Origin: Streptomyces davaonensis JCM 4913
GTDB taxonomy: Bacteria > Actinomycetota > Actinomycetes > Streptomycetales > Streptomycetaceae
Length of the DNA stretch: 64,000 bases
NCBI RefSeq assembly: GCF_000349325.1
Contig: NC_020504.1
Coordinates: 8,164,326 to 8,228,325 of the forward strand
Reading direction: 5' to 3'
The position numbers were made by a program, and so were the translations under genes. The notes under the pieces are model-generated. The model was not told where the DNA came from. It worked only from the letters and a program-made list of their open reading frames with translations, and searched no databases. This document shows, piece after piece, positions 22,661-31,563 of this stretch (positions are counted from its first letter, which is position 1; each line of letters starts with the position of its first letter).

Positions 22661-24078
22661 CCCAGACGGCGAGAAGGCTCCCCCACACCCAACTGCACCT
22701 GAACCTCCGAGGCGAGCCGGGCCGTGATGACGAGAGTCCCTTCCTCAATCTGGTAATCGAGAGGAAGCCCCAACCCCCGCATCGCGGCCACCATCCCCGT
22801 GTTGGAAGCCTGAGTCACCGCATACACACTCTCGCACCCGGCAGCAACAGCCATCCCCACCAACCTGCGGAGCAACTCCGCGCCGATCCCGCGCCGCTGC
22901 CACGCATCCTCGACGACCAGCGCCACCTCGGTCTCGTCACCGTCCCACAGCAGATGACCGAGCCCGACGATCCGCCCCGACGCCGTCTGCACGGCGAGCG
23001 TCCGCCCGAACCGCGGACTGAGGAGGTGGTTGAGATAGCGGTCGGCGTCCCCGACCGGCCCGTGGTACCGCATGCTCAACGTCCGTGCCGAGCACCGCTC
23101 GTGCATGGCCTTCGCGGCCTCGACATCACCCGGGTCGGCCCGGCGCACCGTGATGTCGTTGCCCTCCGGAAGCGTCAGCACGTCCTCGCCGGCCGGAACC
23201 CGCGGACCGAGCCGCGCGTCCAGCTCCACCAGGGCACGCGCACGGGCGAACTCGGTCGGGGTGAACGGCAGATACGGCCGCTCCACGGTGATCACTCCGC
23301 CTTCCGGCGCCCGCAGTCGCATCACGGTGTCCTCCAGTACCCCCTCCACCGGCACGCCTTCCGGTGCCCGTCCGGCGACCGGGGCGCCGGGCAGCTGACG
23401 GATCGTGCAGCGGCCCAGCAACTGCCGCAGCGCGAGCGGCAGTTCCGCCGCGTCCAGGGCGGTGCGGGTGGCCAGGCCCAGTACCCGGGTCGGCGCGTCC
23501 ACCAGGTCGTGGGCGTCGGCGCGCTCGATCCAGGTGCTCGTGCCGCCCGCCTGGGAAACGGCGCGGCTGATTTCCGCGGCGGCTAGTTCACCGGGGGCGC
23601 GGAGCAGGAACTCGTCGACGGTGCCGTCACCCAGCGGATGCGTCTGGAGGCTCAGGATGTCGACCCGGCGCTCCGCGAGGGCCGTGCACAGCGCGGCCAG
23701 CGATCCCGGTTCGTCCTTCACGGTCGTCCGCATCCGCCACAGCGTGCTCTCGCCGGAGGTGGCCTCCGACGGCGCCGCCGACTGCTCCGCGAGCCCGGCC
23801 TGCCGCTCAGCGGCGGACCGGGCGCCGGTATCGTCCGCCGGCGGCGCATGGCCGTGGCTCCGTGCCCACCACGTGTGGAACGCGGCCGTGGCGATCAGTA
23901 CGACCGCCGACACCAGCAGCAGCTCCGGCCCGTCCGGGCCGTGCCCGACCAGGTTGGCCACGGCATCCGCCACCGCCACCGCCGTGAACAGCGCGGCGAG
24001 CTCGATGACGTCCCGCCGCCAGTGGTGGACGGGACGGCCGTGCTTCGCACGCGTCACATCAGACATGTCTCGACTCAT
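22657..24078 (-). CDS. Membrane-anchored ACT domain-GNAT acetyltransferase fusion
   Basis: A 473-residue protein. Residues about 20-75 hold two membrane segments (LAALFTAVAVADAVANLVG; LLLVSAVVLIATAAFHTWW). An ACT domain follows (STLWRMRTTVKDEPGSLAAL, then CTALAERRVDILSLQTHP). The C-terminal GNAT domain (ITVRRADPGDVEAAKAMHER ... VEDAWQRRGIGAELLRRLVG) has the acetyl-CoA motif QRRGIG. The order suggests amino acid sensing controlling acetylation at the membrane; the substrate is unknown. The ATG at 24078 is used; 24066 (MSDVTRAK) is an alternative. Its TAG stop shares CTAG (22657-22660) with the convergent PLP gene. Confidence 0.8.
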   Translation of the reverse strand: MSRDMSDVTRAKHGRPVHHWRRDVIELAALFTAVAVADAVANLVGHGPDGPELLLVSAVVLIATAAFHTWWARSHGHAPPADDTGARSAAERQAGLAEQSAAPSEATSGESTLWRMRTTVKDEPGSLAALCTALAERRVDILSLQTHPLGDGTVDEFLLRAPGELAAAEISRAVSQAGGTSTWIERADAHDLVDAPTRVLGLATRTALDAAELPLALRQLLGRCTIRQLPGAPVAGRAPEGVPVEGVLEDTVMRLRAPEGGVITVERPYLPFTPTEFARARALVELDARLGPRVPAGEDVLTLPEGNDITVRRADPGDVEAAKAMHERCSARTLSMRYHGPVGDADRYLNHLLSPRFGRTLAVQTASGRIVGLGHLLWDGDETEVALVVEDAWQRRGIGAELLRRLVGMAVAAGCESVYAVTQASNTGMVAAMRGLGLPLDYQIEEGTLVITARLASEVQVQLGVGEPSRRLG

Positions 24079-24267
24079 GCAACTACTGTGAAGGAACGGT
24101 GTTGCGTGATCACGAACGCTTTGTGACCGGGCGGTAAAGATCGCTTCTGTACCTTTTGTCGTTTCTTTTACGGTCGTGTTGCCGGCGCCGTACGACCAGG
24201 TTTCCCGCCTGGTTCCGCCCGTCAGCGTCCACGCCATGGCGTAGGACCAATGGCCCACGGGACTACG
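24079..24267. promoter_or_regulatory. Intergenic region with two palindromes
   Basis: A 189-bp, relatively AT-rich gap between two minus-strand genes. ACCAGG-7-CCTGGT (24195-24213) could end transcription of the DUF6493 operon. CGTGATCACG (24105-24114) is a perfect 10-bp palindrome close to the ACT-GNAT start and could be an operator. No clear ribosome-binding site precedes the ACT-GNAT ATG. Confidence 0.4.
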
Positions 24268-26889
24268 TCAGGCGGCCACTTCCGCGACCAGCGTGCTGCG
24301 CAGCCGACGGGCCTGGGTGAGCAGTCTGGAGGAGCCACGCCGCTCCGCCGTCCGTGCCAGATGCGGCACGTCGCCCCGCGCGCCGGACCGCTCGGCGCAG
24401 TCCGCGGCCACGGCGAGCAGATCGGGGAGCCCGCGCGGCGGTGCGGCCGGTCGTTCGCCGGACTGGTCGTCGAGCAGCGCGGGCAGAGCGTGCCGGAGTA
24501 TCCCCCAGACCGTGGCGCTCGCCCCGGTGGCTGCCGCCGTCCGCACCGAGTCCACGAGTCGCGACGGCTTGACCGCCCCGCTCCCCACCAGTTCCCCGAG
24601 GTCCGTGCCGAGCCGCTCCGCGTCGAGCTGCCCACGCGCCGCCAGTACGAGCAGGGCGTCCACGGCGGCGAGCCGGTCCTCCGCGTGCCGCGCGCCGAGC
24701 CCGTACGCCACGCCCAGATGAAGGGCGGGGCCCGCCTCGCCGCCGGACTCGGCGAGCCGGGGGAGGATCTCGGCGGCGCCCCGGTCGTCGTCGACCGCGG
24801 CGTCCGAAAGGTCCCGCAGCAGCCGCACCGCGATCAGCTCGCGTCGCTCGGGCAGCAGGGCCGACCAGTGCGGACGCAGGTCGCCGTCCCAGTGGTAGCA
24901 GTGCCAGCGGTCACCGTAGACGGTCACCGGACTGCCGAGCGGGCGGAAGTCCGGCGGGAAGTCCCGCTGCAACTCGTTGAGTTCGCCGAACTCCAGCAGG
25001 ACGCGGGGGCCTGCGACGCGCCGTCGTGCCGTCGGCAGGGCCGGGCCGTCCGCGGTGAGCCACTCGGCGAGCCGCGTCCCCTCGGGCGTGCCCAGCGCCG
25101 CCGCACGCTCGGCGGCCGCCCGAGCCGACGCTCGGTCCTCGCGCCGGACCCGGAGCAGCGCCTGCGCGAAGTCGGTGGCGATGACCCGGACATCCGCCGC
25201 CCGGTAGGCGTCGAGCCGGTCGACCAGTTCGTCCGGTTCGATCAGTCCGGTGTGCCAGGTGGGTGTGGAGAGGAGGAAGGGCGGCGGGTCGGTGTGGATG
25301 CGGTGGGCGATCTCCCAGATCCGGGTGTTGCAGGCCCGGCTGAGCGGAGTGTGCACACAGCCCGCCCTCGACGATGTGTTCAGGTGCGCCGGGTGGAAGC
25401 CCTGGGGTGGTGTCTTCCTCAGCACGGCGGCGAGGATCAGTTCGAGGTTGCGGTGACCGATGAAGTCGCTCGGCAGGATCGTGTCGAAGGTGGTCCACGG
25501 CAGGTGGCTCGCCACGGGCTCCAGTGCCTGCCGCAGCGCGGCCGGGTCGCTGTGGGCCTGGCGGACGAGTCCGTCCAGGGTGCGCTCGAAGGCGCTCACG
25601 TCATCGCCGGACGCCAGCAACGCGCCCACCTCTTCGGCGAGTTCGACACCCGAGCGCGGGGCGGGCGCCAGCCGCACGGGCACCGGGACCGGCGGCAGGT
25701 TCTCCTCGTACTCCTCGACCGTCACCTCGACCACACCCAGGGCCTCGGCCACCCGGGATCGGAGCACCGGCGACAACTGTTCAGCGGCGGCGGAGAGTTC
25801 GTCCCGGACTCCCTGCTCGCCGATCCTCGACGCGTGCCGCTCCACCAGCTTGACCCCGCGCTCCTGCATCTCGGAGTCCGGGTGCCCGAACGCCTGGGCC
25901 AGAGTGGGCAGCAGGGTGTCGGCGCCGGACGCGTCCTGGGCAAGGACCTTGCCCAGCAGCACGAGCTGGGCTCGCACCAGTGTCTTCTCGGGGCGGAACA
26001 GCACCGCCTCCGACATCTCGGCCAGTCGGCGGTGCGGGAGTTCACCGGTCAGCGCGAGTGCGGCGAGCAGGGTCTGGGCGTACGCGGCGACCGTCGAGGC
26101 GGCGTCAGCGGCCAGCGCCGTCCAGTCGGCGACCCGCTCCCGCTGCTCCTCGGACGTCGGAGCCACCGCCTGCAACACCCGCAGGAACACCCGGAGATCG
26201 GCTGGCCGGCCGCCCCGCAGCAGGCGGGCCACGCATCCGTCCAGCAGCGACTTGCGCTCCAGGGCGCCTTCTTCGGCGAGCCGGGCGAGGGAGGACGGCC
26301 AGCTGTTGCGACCGTCGCCGGCCACCCAGCCCAACGTCTGACCGACGTCGTCGATCTCGAACAGCGCCGCCACCAGCTCCGCCAGCTGCGGCTCCTGACG
26401 CAGCCGGTCCGCGAGCGAGCCCACACGCGCCCAGTCGCCGCTGACGTGCATCAGCCAGCCCTGCACATAGGCGTCCGTCGTCGGCACCCGACAGGCGGAG
26501 AGCTGCACCAGGCCGGTCATCAGCTGGAAGGGCACGCGCGCGCTCGTCGGACGCTGCGCGAGCCTGTGCGTGACGTCGGCGATCCAGTCGAGGTCCCGGT
26601 CGGCGAGGATGTCGATCAGCCGCTTCGGGGACGCGGGCGCCCACATGAAGTCGGTGGCCCCCATCCAGCTCGCGACGGCCGCCGCACCGGTCTGGCAGGC
26701 CGAGCCGGCCAGATGCAGGGAGGGCAGGACCCGGCGCCCCCGCTCGCTCCAGCGGTCCGCGCGCAGCTCCTTGCGCAGGGCCTTCAACTCGGGCACGACA
26801 AGCCGCCGTTCGCTGTCGGTCATCCCGTCGAGCAGGCTCACCACCTGGGCGATCCGCCCCGCCCGCACCGCGTCCATCAGTGAACTCAT
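24268..26889 (-). CDS. DUF6493-type large helical protein, partner of SWIM protein
   Basis: An 873-residue, Leu/Ala/Arg-rich protein with no enzyme signature that I can find. The sequence is alpha-helical throughout and looks like HEAT/armadillo-type solenoid repeats (e.g. LRVFLRVLQAVAPTSEEQRE; LLPTLAQAFGHPDSEMQERG). A more polar insert with conserved-looking CVHTPLSRACNTRIWEIAHR lies at about residues 560-600. I assign it to the DUF6493 family by pattern and by its position after a SWIM zinc-finger gene. Its ATG overlaps that gene's stop (ATGA), so the two are translationally coupled. Function is unknown; a scaffold or nucleic acid-related role is a guess. Confidence 0.7.
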   Translation of the reverse strand: MSSLMDAVRAGRIAQVVSLLDGMTDSERRLVVPELKALRKELRADRWSERGRRVLPSLHLAGSACQTGAAAVASWMGATDFMWAPASPKRLIDILADRDLDWIADVTHRLAQRPTSARVPFQLMTGLVQLSACRVPTTDAYVQGWLMHVSGDWARVGSLADRLRQEPQLAELVAALFEIDDVGQTLGWVAGDGRNSWPSSLARLAEEGALERKSLLDGCVARLLRGGRPADLRVFLRVLQAVAPTSEEQRERVADWTALAADAASTVAAYAQTLLAALALTGELPHRRLAEMSEAVLFRPEKTLVRAQLVLLGKVLAQDASGADTLLPTLAQAFGHPDSEMQERGVKLVERHASRIGEQGVRDELSAAAEQLSPVLRSRVAEALGVVEVTVEEYEENLPPVPVPVRLAPAPRSGVELAEEVGALLASGDDVSAFERTLDGLVRQAHSDPAALRQALEPVASHLPWTTFDTILPSDFIGHRNLELILAAVLRKTPPQGFHPAHLNTSSRAGCVHTPLSRACNTRIWEIAHRIHTDPPPFLLSTPTWHTGLIEPDELVDRLDAYRAADVRVIATDFAQALLRVRREDRASARAAAERAAALGTPEGTRLAEWLTADGPALPTARRRVAGPRVLLEFGELNELQRDFPPDFRPLGSPVTVYGDRWHCYHWDGDLRPHWSALLPERRELIAVRLLRDLSDAAVDDDRGAAEILPRLAESGGEAGPALHLGVAYGLGARHAEDRLAAVDALLVLAARGQLDAERLGTDLGELVGSGAVKPSRLVDSVRTAAATGASATVWGILRHALPALLDDQSGERPAAPPRGLPDLLAVAADCAERSGARGDVPHLARTAERRGSSRLLTQARRLRSTLVAEVAA

Positions 26890-28310
26890 CGCGCACCCCG
26901 GTCGACTCGCGCCGTTGCCATTCCCGTCCCCGCGCCCCGCTCGGCCGCGGCTCCCCGCCGCACCATCCGCACCGCCAGCGCGTGCTTGCAGGGGCCGCGC
27001 CCGCCCCGGTACTTCGCCCACCACAGGCAGGTGCAGCTGAGCACCCCCGCCTCGTCCCGCACCCGGTGCACATGGCCGTCCTCGGCGGTCACCGTGCCGA
27101 CCGTGCCGTCCAGGGCGACCGCGCCCGCCGCCACCAGCTCCCGCGCGGAGCGCAGTCTGGGGTTGTGCCGCTCCACGCGCGCGGAGTCGTACGGCAGCTC
27201 CCGGTGGAAGTAGGCCGCCTCCGCGGTGTCGTAGCCGACCCGCCCCGAGGTGCCGAGGCGGACCAGGGCCGCCCGGACACGTTCAGCTGTCAGGCCCGAG
27301 GCGGCGGCCAGGTCGGTGATGTCGATCCGCGGCTCCCAGGCGAGGAGCACCGAGACCAGTTCCGCGTCCTCGGCGGCCTCGTCGGTGGCGAGCGCGTCGA
27401 GGACACCGCCCTCGCCGGAGAAGCCCCGCGAGGTGTCGGGGGACAGGGTGAGGGTGAGCCGCATACCTGGCAGCACCAGCTCCCAGGCGCTCGCGGTCGC
27501 CGCCGAGCCCGCGCCGACCGTGGGTCCGTACACCCGCAGGGCCGTCGCGTGCCGCAGTGCCCGCTGGAGCGCCACCAGCCGCTCCGGGCCCGGCAGACAG
27601 ACCGCGCCGGGCACCGCCCGACTGGTCGGCCGCAGTCCGCGCCCGGACGGGACCAGCCATCGCGGACCTCCCGAGGCGCCGCGCGCCCCGGCTTTCGGCA
27701 GTGCCCGCAGGAACCGCACCGCCTCCGCGGCGGGCAGTTCGGCGCGCAGGTCGAAGCCCGCCGCAATCACCTGGGACTCCGCGAAGCCGCGCAGCCACCG
27801 GTCGGGCAGCGGCACCTTCTTCTCCACCACCGGGCCGTCGAGCGTGGTCACCGCCAGCTCGTCGGGGCCTACGCGCAGGTGCAGCGGATCGTCCGTGCCG
27901 ATCCTCGACAGCGCTTCCCGCAGTGGGTTGTTGACGTCCACGTTCGTCGTGCCGTGGCCCACCTCGTCGCCGTCGAGGCCCGCCGTCAGCACGTCCAGGC
28001 GCGCGTACACCCCGCCGCAGCCGGAGAACGACTCCAGGCGCAGCCGGTCGCCGTTGCCGGTGACCACCGGGTCCAGGGAGGCGCGCAGCTGCCGCTGGTA
28101 GTAGCGGGCAGCCGCGACGTCGGCCACCGCGAGCAGCCCGGCGGAGGCCGCCTGAGGGCTCGTCAGGAACCCGGCGAAGAAGCGGGGATGGTCGGCGGTG
28201 CCGGTCGGCGTCGCACCCCGTGAAGTCTCCAGGCCCAGGCGTCGGCCGTCCGCTGCGGACTCCAGCACGGAGGGTCGGCGATAGGCCACTGCCAGCAGTG
28301 ATCGCGTCAT
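26886..28310 (-). CDS. SWIM zinc-finger protein
   Basis: A 474-residue protein. A SWIM motif CxCx(n)CxH lies near the C-terminus (LSCTCLWWAKYRGGRGPCKH). The N-terminal 400 residues have no recognisable catalytic site but contain a winged-helix-like stretch (DITDLAAASGLTAERVRAAL). SWIM domains bind DNA or protein and occur in recombination and MoxR/vWA-associated systems. The only partner here is the downstream DUF6493 gene, overlapped by four bases. The promoter matches the PafBC DNA damage motif and starts transcription at or near the ATG, so the mRNA is predicted to be leaderless. Confidence 0.82.
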   Translation of the reverse strand: MTRSLLAVAYRRPSVLESAADGRRLGLETSRGATPTGTADHPRFFAGFLTSPQAASAGLLAVADVAAARYYQRQLRASLDPVVTGNGDRLRLESFSGCGGVYARLDVLTAGLDGDEVGHGTTNVDVNNPLREALSRIGTDDPLHLRVGPDELAVTTLDGPVVEKKVPLPDRWLRGFAESQVIAAGFDLRAELPAAEAVRFLRALPKAGARGASGGPRWLVPSGRGLRPTSRAVPGAVCLPGPERLVALQRALRHATALRVYGPTVGAGSAATASAWELVLPGMRLTLTLSPDTSRGFSGEGGVLDALATDEAAEDAELVSVLLAWEPRIDITDLAAASGLTAERVRAALVRLGTSGRVGYDTAEAAYFHRELPYDSARVERHNPRLRSARELVAAGAVALDGTVGTVTAEDGHVHRVRDEAGVLSCTCLWWAKYRGGRGPCKHALAVRMVRRGAAAERGAGTGMATARVDRGAR

Positions 28311-28339
28311 GTGAAAACCGTAGACGCGACCACTGACAA
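28311..28339 (-). promoter_or_regulatory. PafBC-type (RecA-independent DNA damage) leaderless promoter of SWIM-DUF6493
   Basis: On the minus strand, TTGTCAGTG (28339-28331), eight bases, then TACGGT (28322-28317) match the full consensus TTGTCRGTG-N8-TANNNT. Only six bases (TTTCAC) separate the -10 from the ATG at 28310, so initiation at the usual distance would fall on the start codon. There is no Shine-Dalgarno. Confidence 0.8.
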
Positions 28340-28386
28340 TCGCCCCTGACCTGCGAAGACGCCGTCGGTGGGACCGAGTTGGCTGC

Positions 28387-29958
28387 CTACTGGCCGACCC
28401 GCCCCGGCTGGAGCACCTGCGTGAACAGCACGGTGCCGTCCTGCTCGCGCAGCCGTACCGTCAGCTCCCCGCTCTCCCCGTCGATGTCGACCTCGCCGAA
28501 GAACTGGTAGCCCTCGGCGGGGGAGACGTTGGCGACGGTCGGGGCTTTCAGGAACACCCGCTCCGGGCCGAAGGTGTTGTCGAGGGCGTTGGCCGGGAAG
28601 CCGCCGGCGTTCAGCGGGCCCGAGACGAACTCCCAGAACGGCTCGAAGTCGGTGAACGCGGCCCTTGAGGGCTGGTAGTGCTGGGCCGAGGTGTAGTGGA
28701 CATCGGCGGTCAGCCACACCGTGCCGGTGATCCTGCGGTGCTTGATGTACCGCAGCAGCTCGGCGATCTGGAGCTCCCGGCCGAGCGGTGCGCCCGGGTC
28801 GCCCTGCGCGACCGCCTCGATGTGCGGCTTGCCGTCGCCGCCGTCCGGTACGACCAGGCCGATCGGCATGTCGGCGGCGATCACCTTCCACACCGCCCGC
28901 GAGCGGGACAGCTCACGCTTGAGCCACTCCAACTGCGCACGGCCGAGGATGCCGACCGGGTCGGTGGTCTGGTTGTCCGGCGAGTTGGCGTTGCGGTACG
29001 TGCGCATGTCGAGGACGAACACGTCCAGCAGCGGGCCGTAGTGCTGGACCCGGTGGACGCGGCCGTCGGGGCGGCGCAGCGTGGAGATCGGGTAGTACTC
29101 CGAGAACGCCTGCCGGGCGCGGGCGGCGAGCACGTCGACGTTCTTCTCGGTGTAGCGGGCATCGGCGAAGATCTCGCCCGGGTACCAGTTGTTGGTGACC
29201 TCGTGGTCGTCCCACTGGATGATCGAGGGGACCTGGGCGTTGAAGGCGCGGAGGTTCTCGTCGAGCAGGTTGTAGCGGAAGTTGCCGCGGAACTCCGCGA
29301 GCGTCTCGGCGACCTTCGACTTCTCCTCGGTGGTGACGTTGCGCCAGGTCCGGCCGTCGGGCAGGGTGACGGTCCCGGTGATCGGGCCGTCGGCGTAGAT
29401 GTTGTCACCGCTGCACAGGAAGAAGTCCGGGTCGAGGCCGGCCATCGTGTCGTAGATGCGGAAGCCGCCGAGGTCGGGGTTGATGCCCCAGCCCTGCCCG
29501 GCGAGGTCGCCGGACCACAGGAAGCGGACGCCGTTGCGGCCCTTGGCGGACGCGGTGCGGAAGGTGCCGGTCACCGGCTCGCCGGTGCGGCGCGGGTCGT
29601 CGGGGTCGGCGAGCAGCACGCGGTAGTGGATCTGCTCGCCCGACGGCAGTCCGCGCAGCCGGGTCGTACCGGTGAAGTCGGTGTCCGCGCCGAGCAGCGG
29701 GCCGTGCCATCTGTGGGGGTTGCGGAAGGACTCGGTGGCCGACGTCTCGACGATCATCCGGGCGGGCCGGTCGGAGCGGACCCACACCAGGCCGGAGTCG
29801 GTCGTCACATCGCCGGTCTGCACGCCCCAGCCCGCCTCGGGCCGCCCGGACAGGGCGAACGCGGGCGCGGAGCCGAGCGCGGTGGGCAGGGTCAGGGCCG
29901 CGGAGGCGGCGAGCGAGCCGCGCAGAACACTGCGGCGGCCGAAGGGACGGTGTGACAT
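28387..29958 (-). CDS. phoD: Secreted alkaline phosphatase D / phosphodiesterase, Tat substrate
   Basis: A 523-residue PhoD-family enzyme. The N-terminus has a twin-arginine signal (FGRRSVLRGSLAASAALTLP) ending near ALGSAPAFA. A fibronectin-like PhoD_N domain follows, then the metallophosphatase core: FLWSGDLAGQGW, FFLCSGDNIYADGP, SIIQWDDHEVTNNW and WLTADVHYTSAQHY supply the Fe/Ca ligands. These enzymes release phosphate from mono- and diesters outside the cell under phosphate limitation. The ATG at 29958 has GGAGG upstream; an earlier ATG would put extra residues before the Tat signal. I did not find a convincing PHO box in the gap to 30080. Confidence 0.9.
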   Translation of the reverse strand: MSHRPFGRRSVLRGSLAASAALTLPTALGSAPAFALSGRPEAGWGVQTGDVTTDSGLVWVRSDRPARMIVETSATESFRNPHRWHGPLLGADTDFTGTTRLRGLPSGEQIHYRVLLADPDDPRRTGEPVTGTFRTASAKGRNGVRFLWSGDLAGQGWGINPDLGGFRIYDTMAGLDPDFFLCSGDNIYADGPITGTVTLPDGRTWRNVTTEEKSKVAETLAEFRGNFRYNLLDENLRAFNAQVPSIIQWDDHEVTNNWYPGEIFADARYTEKNVDVLAARARQAFSEYYPISTLRRPDGRVHRVQHYGPLLDVFVLDMRTYRNANSPDNQTTDPVGILGRAQLEWLKRELSRSRAVWKVIAADMPIGLVVPDGGDGKPHIEAVAQGDPGAPLGRELQIAELLRYIKHRRITGTVWLTADVHYTSAQHYQPSRAAFTDFEPFWEFVSGPLNAGGFPANALDNTFGPERVFLKAPTVANVSPAEGYQFFGEVDIDGESGELTVRLREQDGTVLFTQVLQPGRVGQ

Positions 29959-30079
29959 GGGTGCGCCTCCAGGACGGGATCCGGCCAGTGTGCAGTGCCA
30001 CAACTACTGGTGCGCCGCAGCGCACACGCAAACCACAAGTGAACAACTGACCGACGAGGCAGGGGAACCGGCGCCCCCG

Positions 30080-31516
30080 TCACACCGCCCCGGCCATGAG
30101 CCGGACGCCCTCCCGGATCCGCGCCGGTGACAAATGCGCGTACCCCAGCACCAGCCGCACGTCCTCGTGCTCCCCGCGCGCGTGCCCGCACTCCGACAGC
30201 AGACGCACCGCGACCCCGGCTTCGGCCATGCGGGCGCGGAAGTCCTCCTCGGGCCCGAACCGTTTCGGCAGTACGGCGATGACATGCAGCCCGGCCGCGA
30301 TGCCCGACACCCGCGAGCCCGGGAAGTGCTCGTCCAGCGCGGCGACGAGCGCGTCGCGCCGCTCCCGGTACGCGCGTTGGCAGCGGCGCAGCTGCCGGTC
30401 GTAGTCCCCGCGCTCCACGAACCGGGCGAACAGCGCCTGGTCCAGGGTGGGATGGCCGAGATCCATCGTCCGCTTGCGCTCGACGACCTCGTCGGCCAGT
30501 GCCTCCGGGACGAGCAGCCAGCCGAGCCGCAGCCCCGGCGCGAGCGACTTGCTGACCGAGCCCGCGTAGGCCACCCGCTCCGGGTCCAGGCCCTGGAGGG
30601 CGCCCACCGGAGCGCGGTCGTAGCGGAAGTCCCCGTCGTAGTCGTCCTCCAGGACGAAGCCGTCCACCGAGCGCGCCCAGTCGAGGAGTTCGGCGCGGCG
30701 CCGCGCGGAGTAGGCGAGGCCGGTCGGGTACTGGTGGGCCGGGGTCGTGACGACGGACCGTACGCCCGAGGCCCGCAGCGGGTCGACCGCGAGCCCCTCG
30801 TCGTCCAACGGCAGCGCCACGGTGGTGACGCCCGCGGCCGCGTAGAGCGCGTTGTGCTGCGGGCTGCCGGGGTCCTCCACGCCGACCGTGCGCATCCCGC
30901 GCGCGTGGAGCGCGAATCCGAGCAGCGTCGTCGCCTGCGCCACGCCGGAGACCACCACGAGCCGCTCCGGGTCAGCGACCACGCCACGGCGACGGGCCAG
31001 CAGTTCGGCCAGTGCCGTGCGCAGCCGGGGCAGCCCGCGCGGATCGGGGTAGCCGAGGTCCTGGTGCGGCAGTTCGGCCAGCACCCCGCGCTGCGCCGTG
31101 GCCCAGGCGGCGCGCGGGAACAGCGACAGGTCCGGCGTCCCGGGCACGAAGTCGGCCCGCTCGCCCGGGGAGCGCGGCGCCAGATCACGCGCGCGTGGCC
31201 GCGCCGACCGCACGGCACCGCCCACCCAGGTCCCGGCGCCCCGGCCGCTGCGCAGGTAGCCCTCCGCCGTGAGCTGCTCGTACGCCTCCGTGATCAGGCC
31301 CCGCGACACGCCGAGGTCGGCGGCGAGGTCCCGGCTCGACGGCAGCCGGGTCCCCGGGACGAGTTGTCCCGACCGCACCGCCTCGCGCAGCGCCGCCTGC
31401 AAAGCCCGCCCACGCGCGCGTGCTGGCGCGGAGGCCGCGGGCAGCAGCACCTCCCACGCGGCGGAGCCGCCGCCGGTGTCCTCGGTCCCGTCCGGATTGG
31501 TCTGTGACGCCGTCAT
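30080..31516 (-). CDS. MocR/PdxR-family regulator (GntR HTH fused to aminotransferase fold)
   Basis: A 478-residue protein. The N-terminal winged helix (about residues 35-100) contains LPSSRDLAADLGVSRGLITE. The remaining about 370 residues are a fold-type I aminotransferase domain with the PLP lysine in AYAGSVSKSLAPGLRLGWLL and the FVLEDDYDGDFRY block. PdxR members use PLP as a signal and control vitamin B6 or amine genes; others control nearby transporters. It is divergent from an EamA permease only 47 bp away, so that is the likely target. Confidence 0.9.
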   Translation of the reverse strand: MTASQTNPDGTEDTGGGSAAWEVLLPAASAPARARGRALQAALREAVRSGQLVPGTRLPSSRDLAADLGVSRGLITEAYEQLTAEGYLRSGRGAGTWVGGAVRSARPRARDLAPRSPGERADFVPGTPDLSLFPRAAWATAQRGVLAELPHQDLGYPDPRGLPRLRTALAELLARRRGVVADPERLVVVSGVAQATTLLGFALHARGMRTVGVEDPGSPQHNALYAAAGVTTVALPLDDEGLAVDPLRASGVRSVVTTPAHQYPTGLAYSARRRAELLDWARSVDGFVLEDDYDGDFRYDRAPVGALQGLDPERVAYAGSVSKSLAPGLRLGWLLVPEALADEVVERKRTMDLGHPTLDQALFARFVERGDYDRQLRRCQRAYRERRDALVAALDEHFPGSRVSGIAAGLHVIAVLPKRFGPEEDFRARMAEAGVAVRLLSECGHARGEHEDVRLVLGYAHLSPARIREGVRLMAGAV

Positions 31517-31563
31517 GAAAGTGGACCTTAATCCGGACCGCGTCGCTTCCTAGCGTCGGTCCC

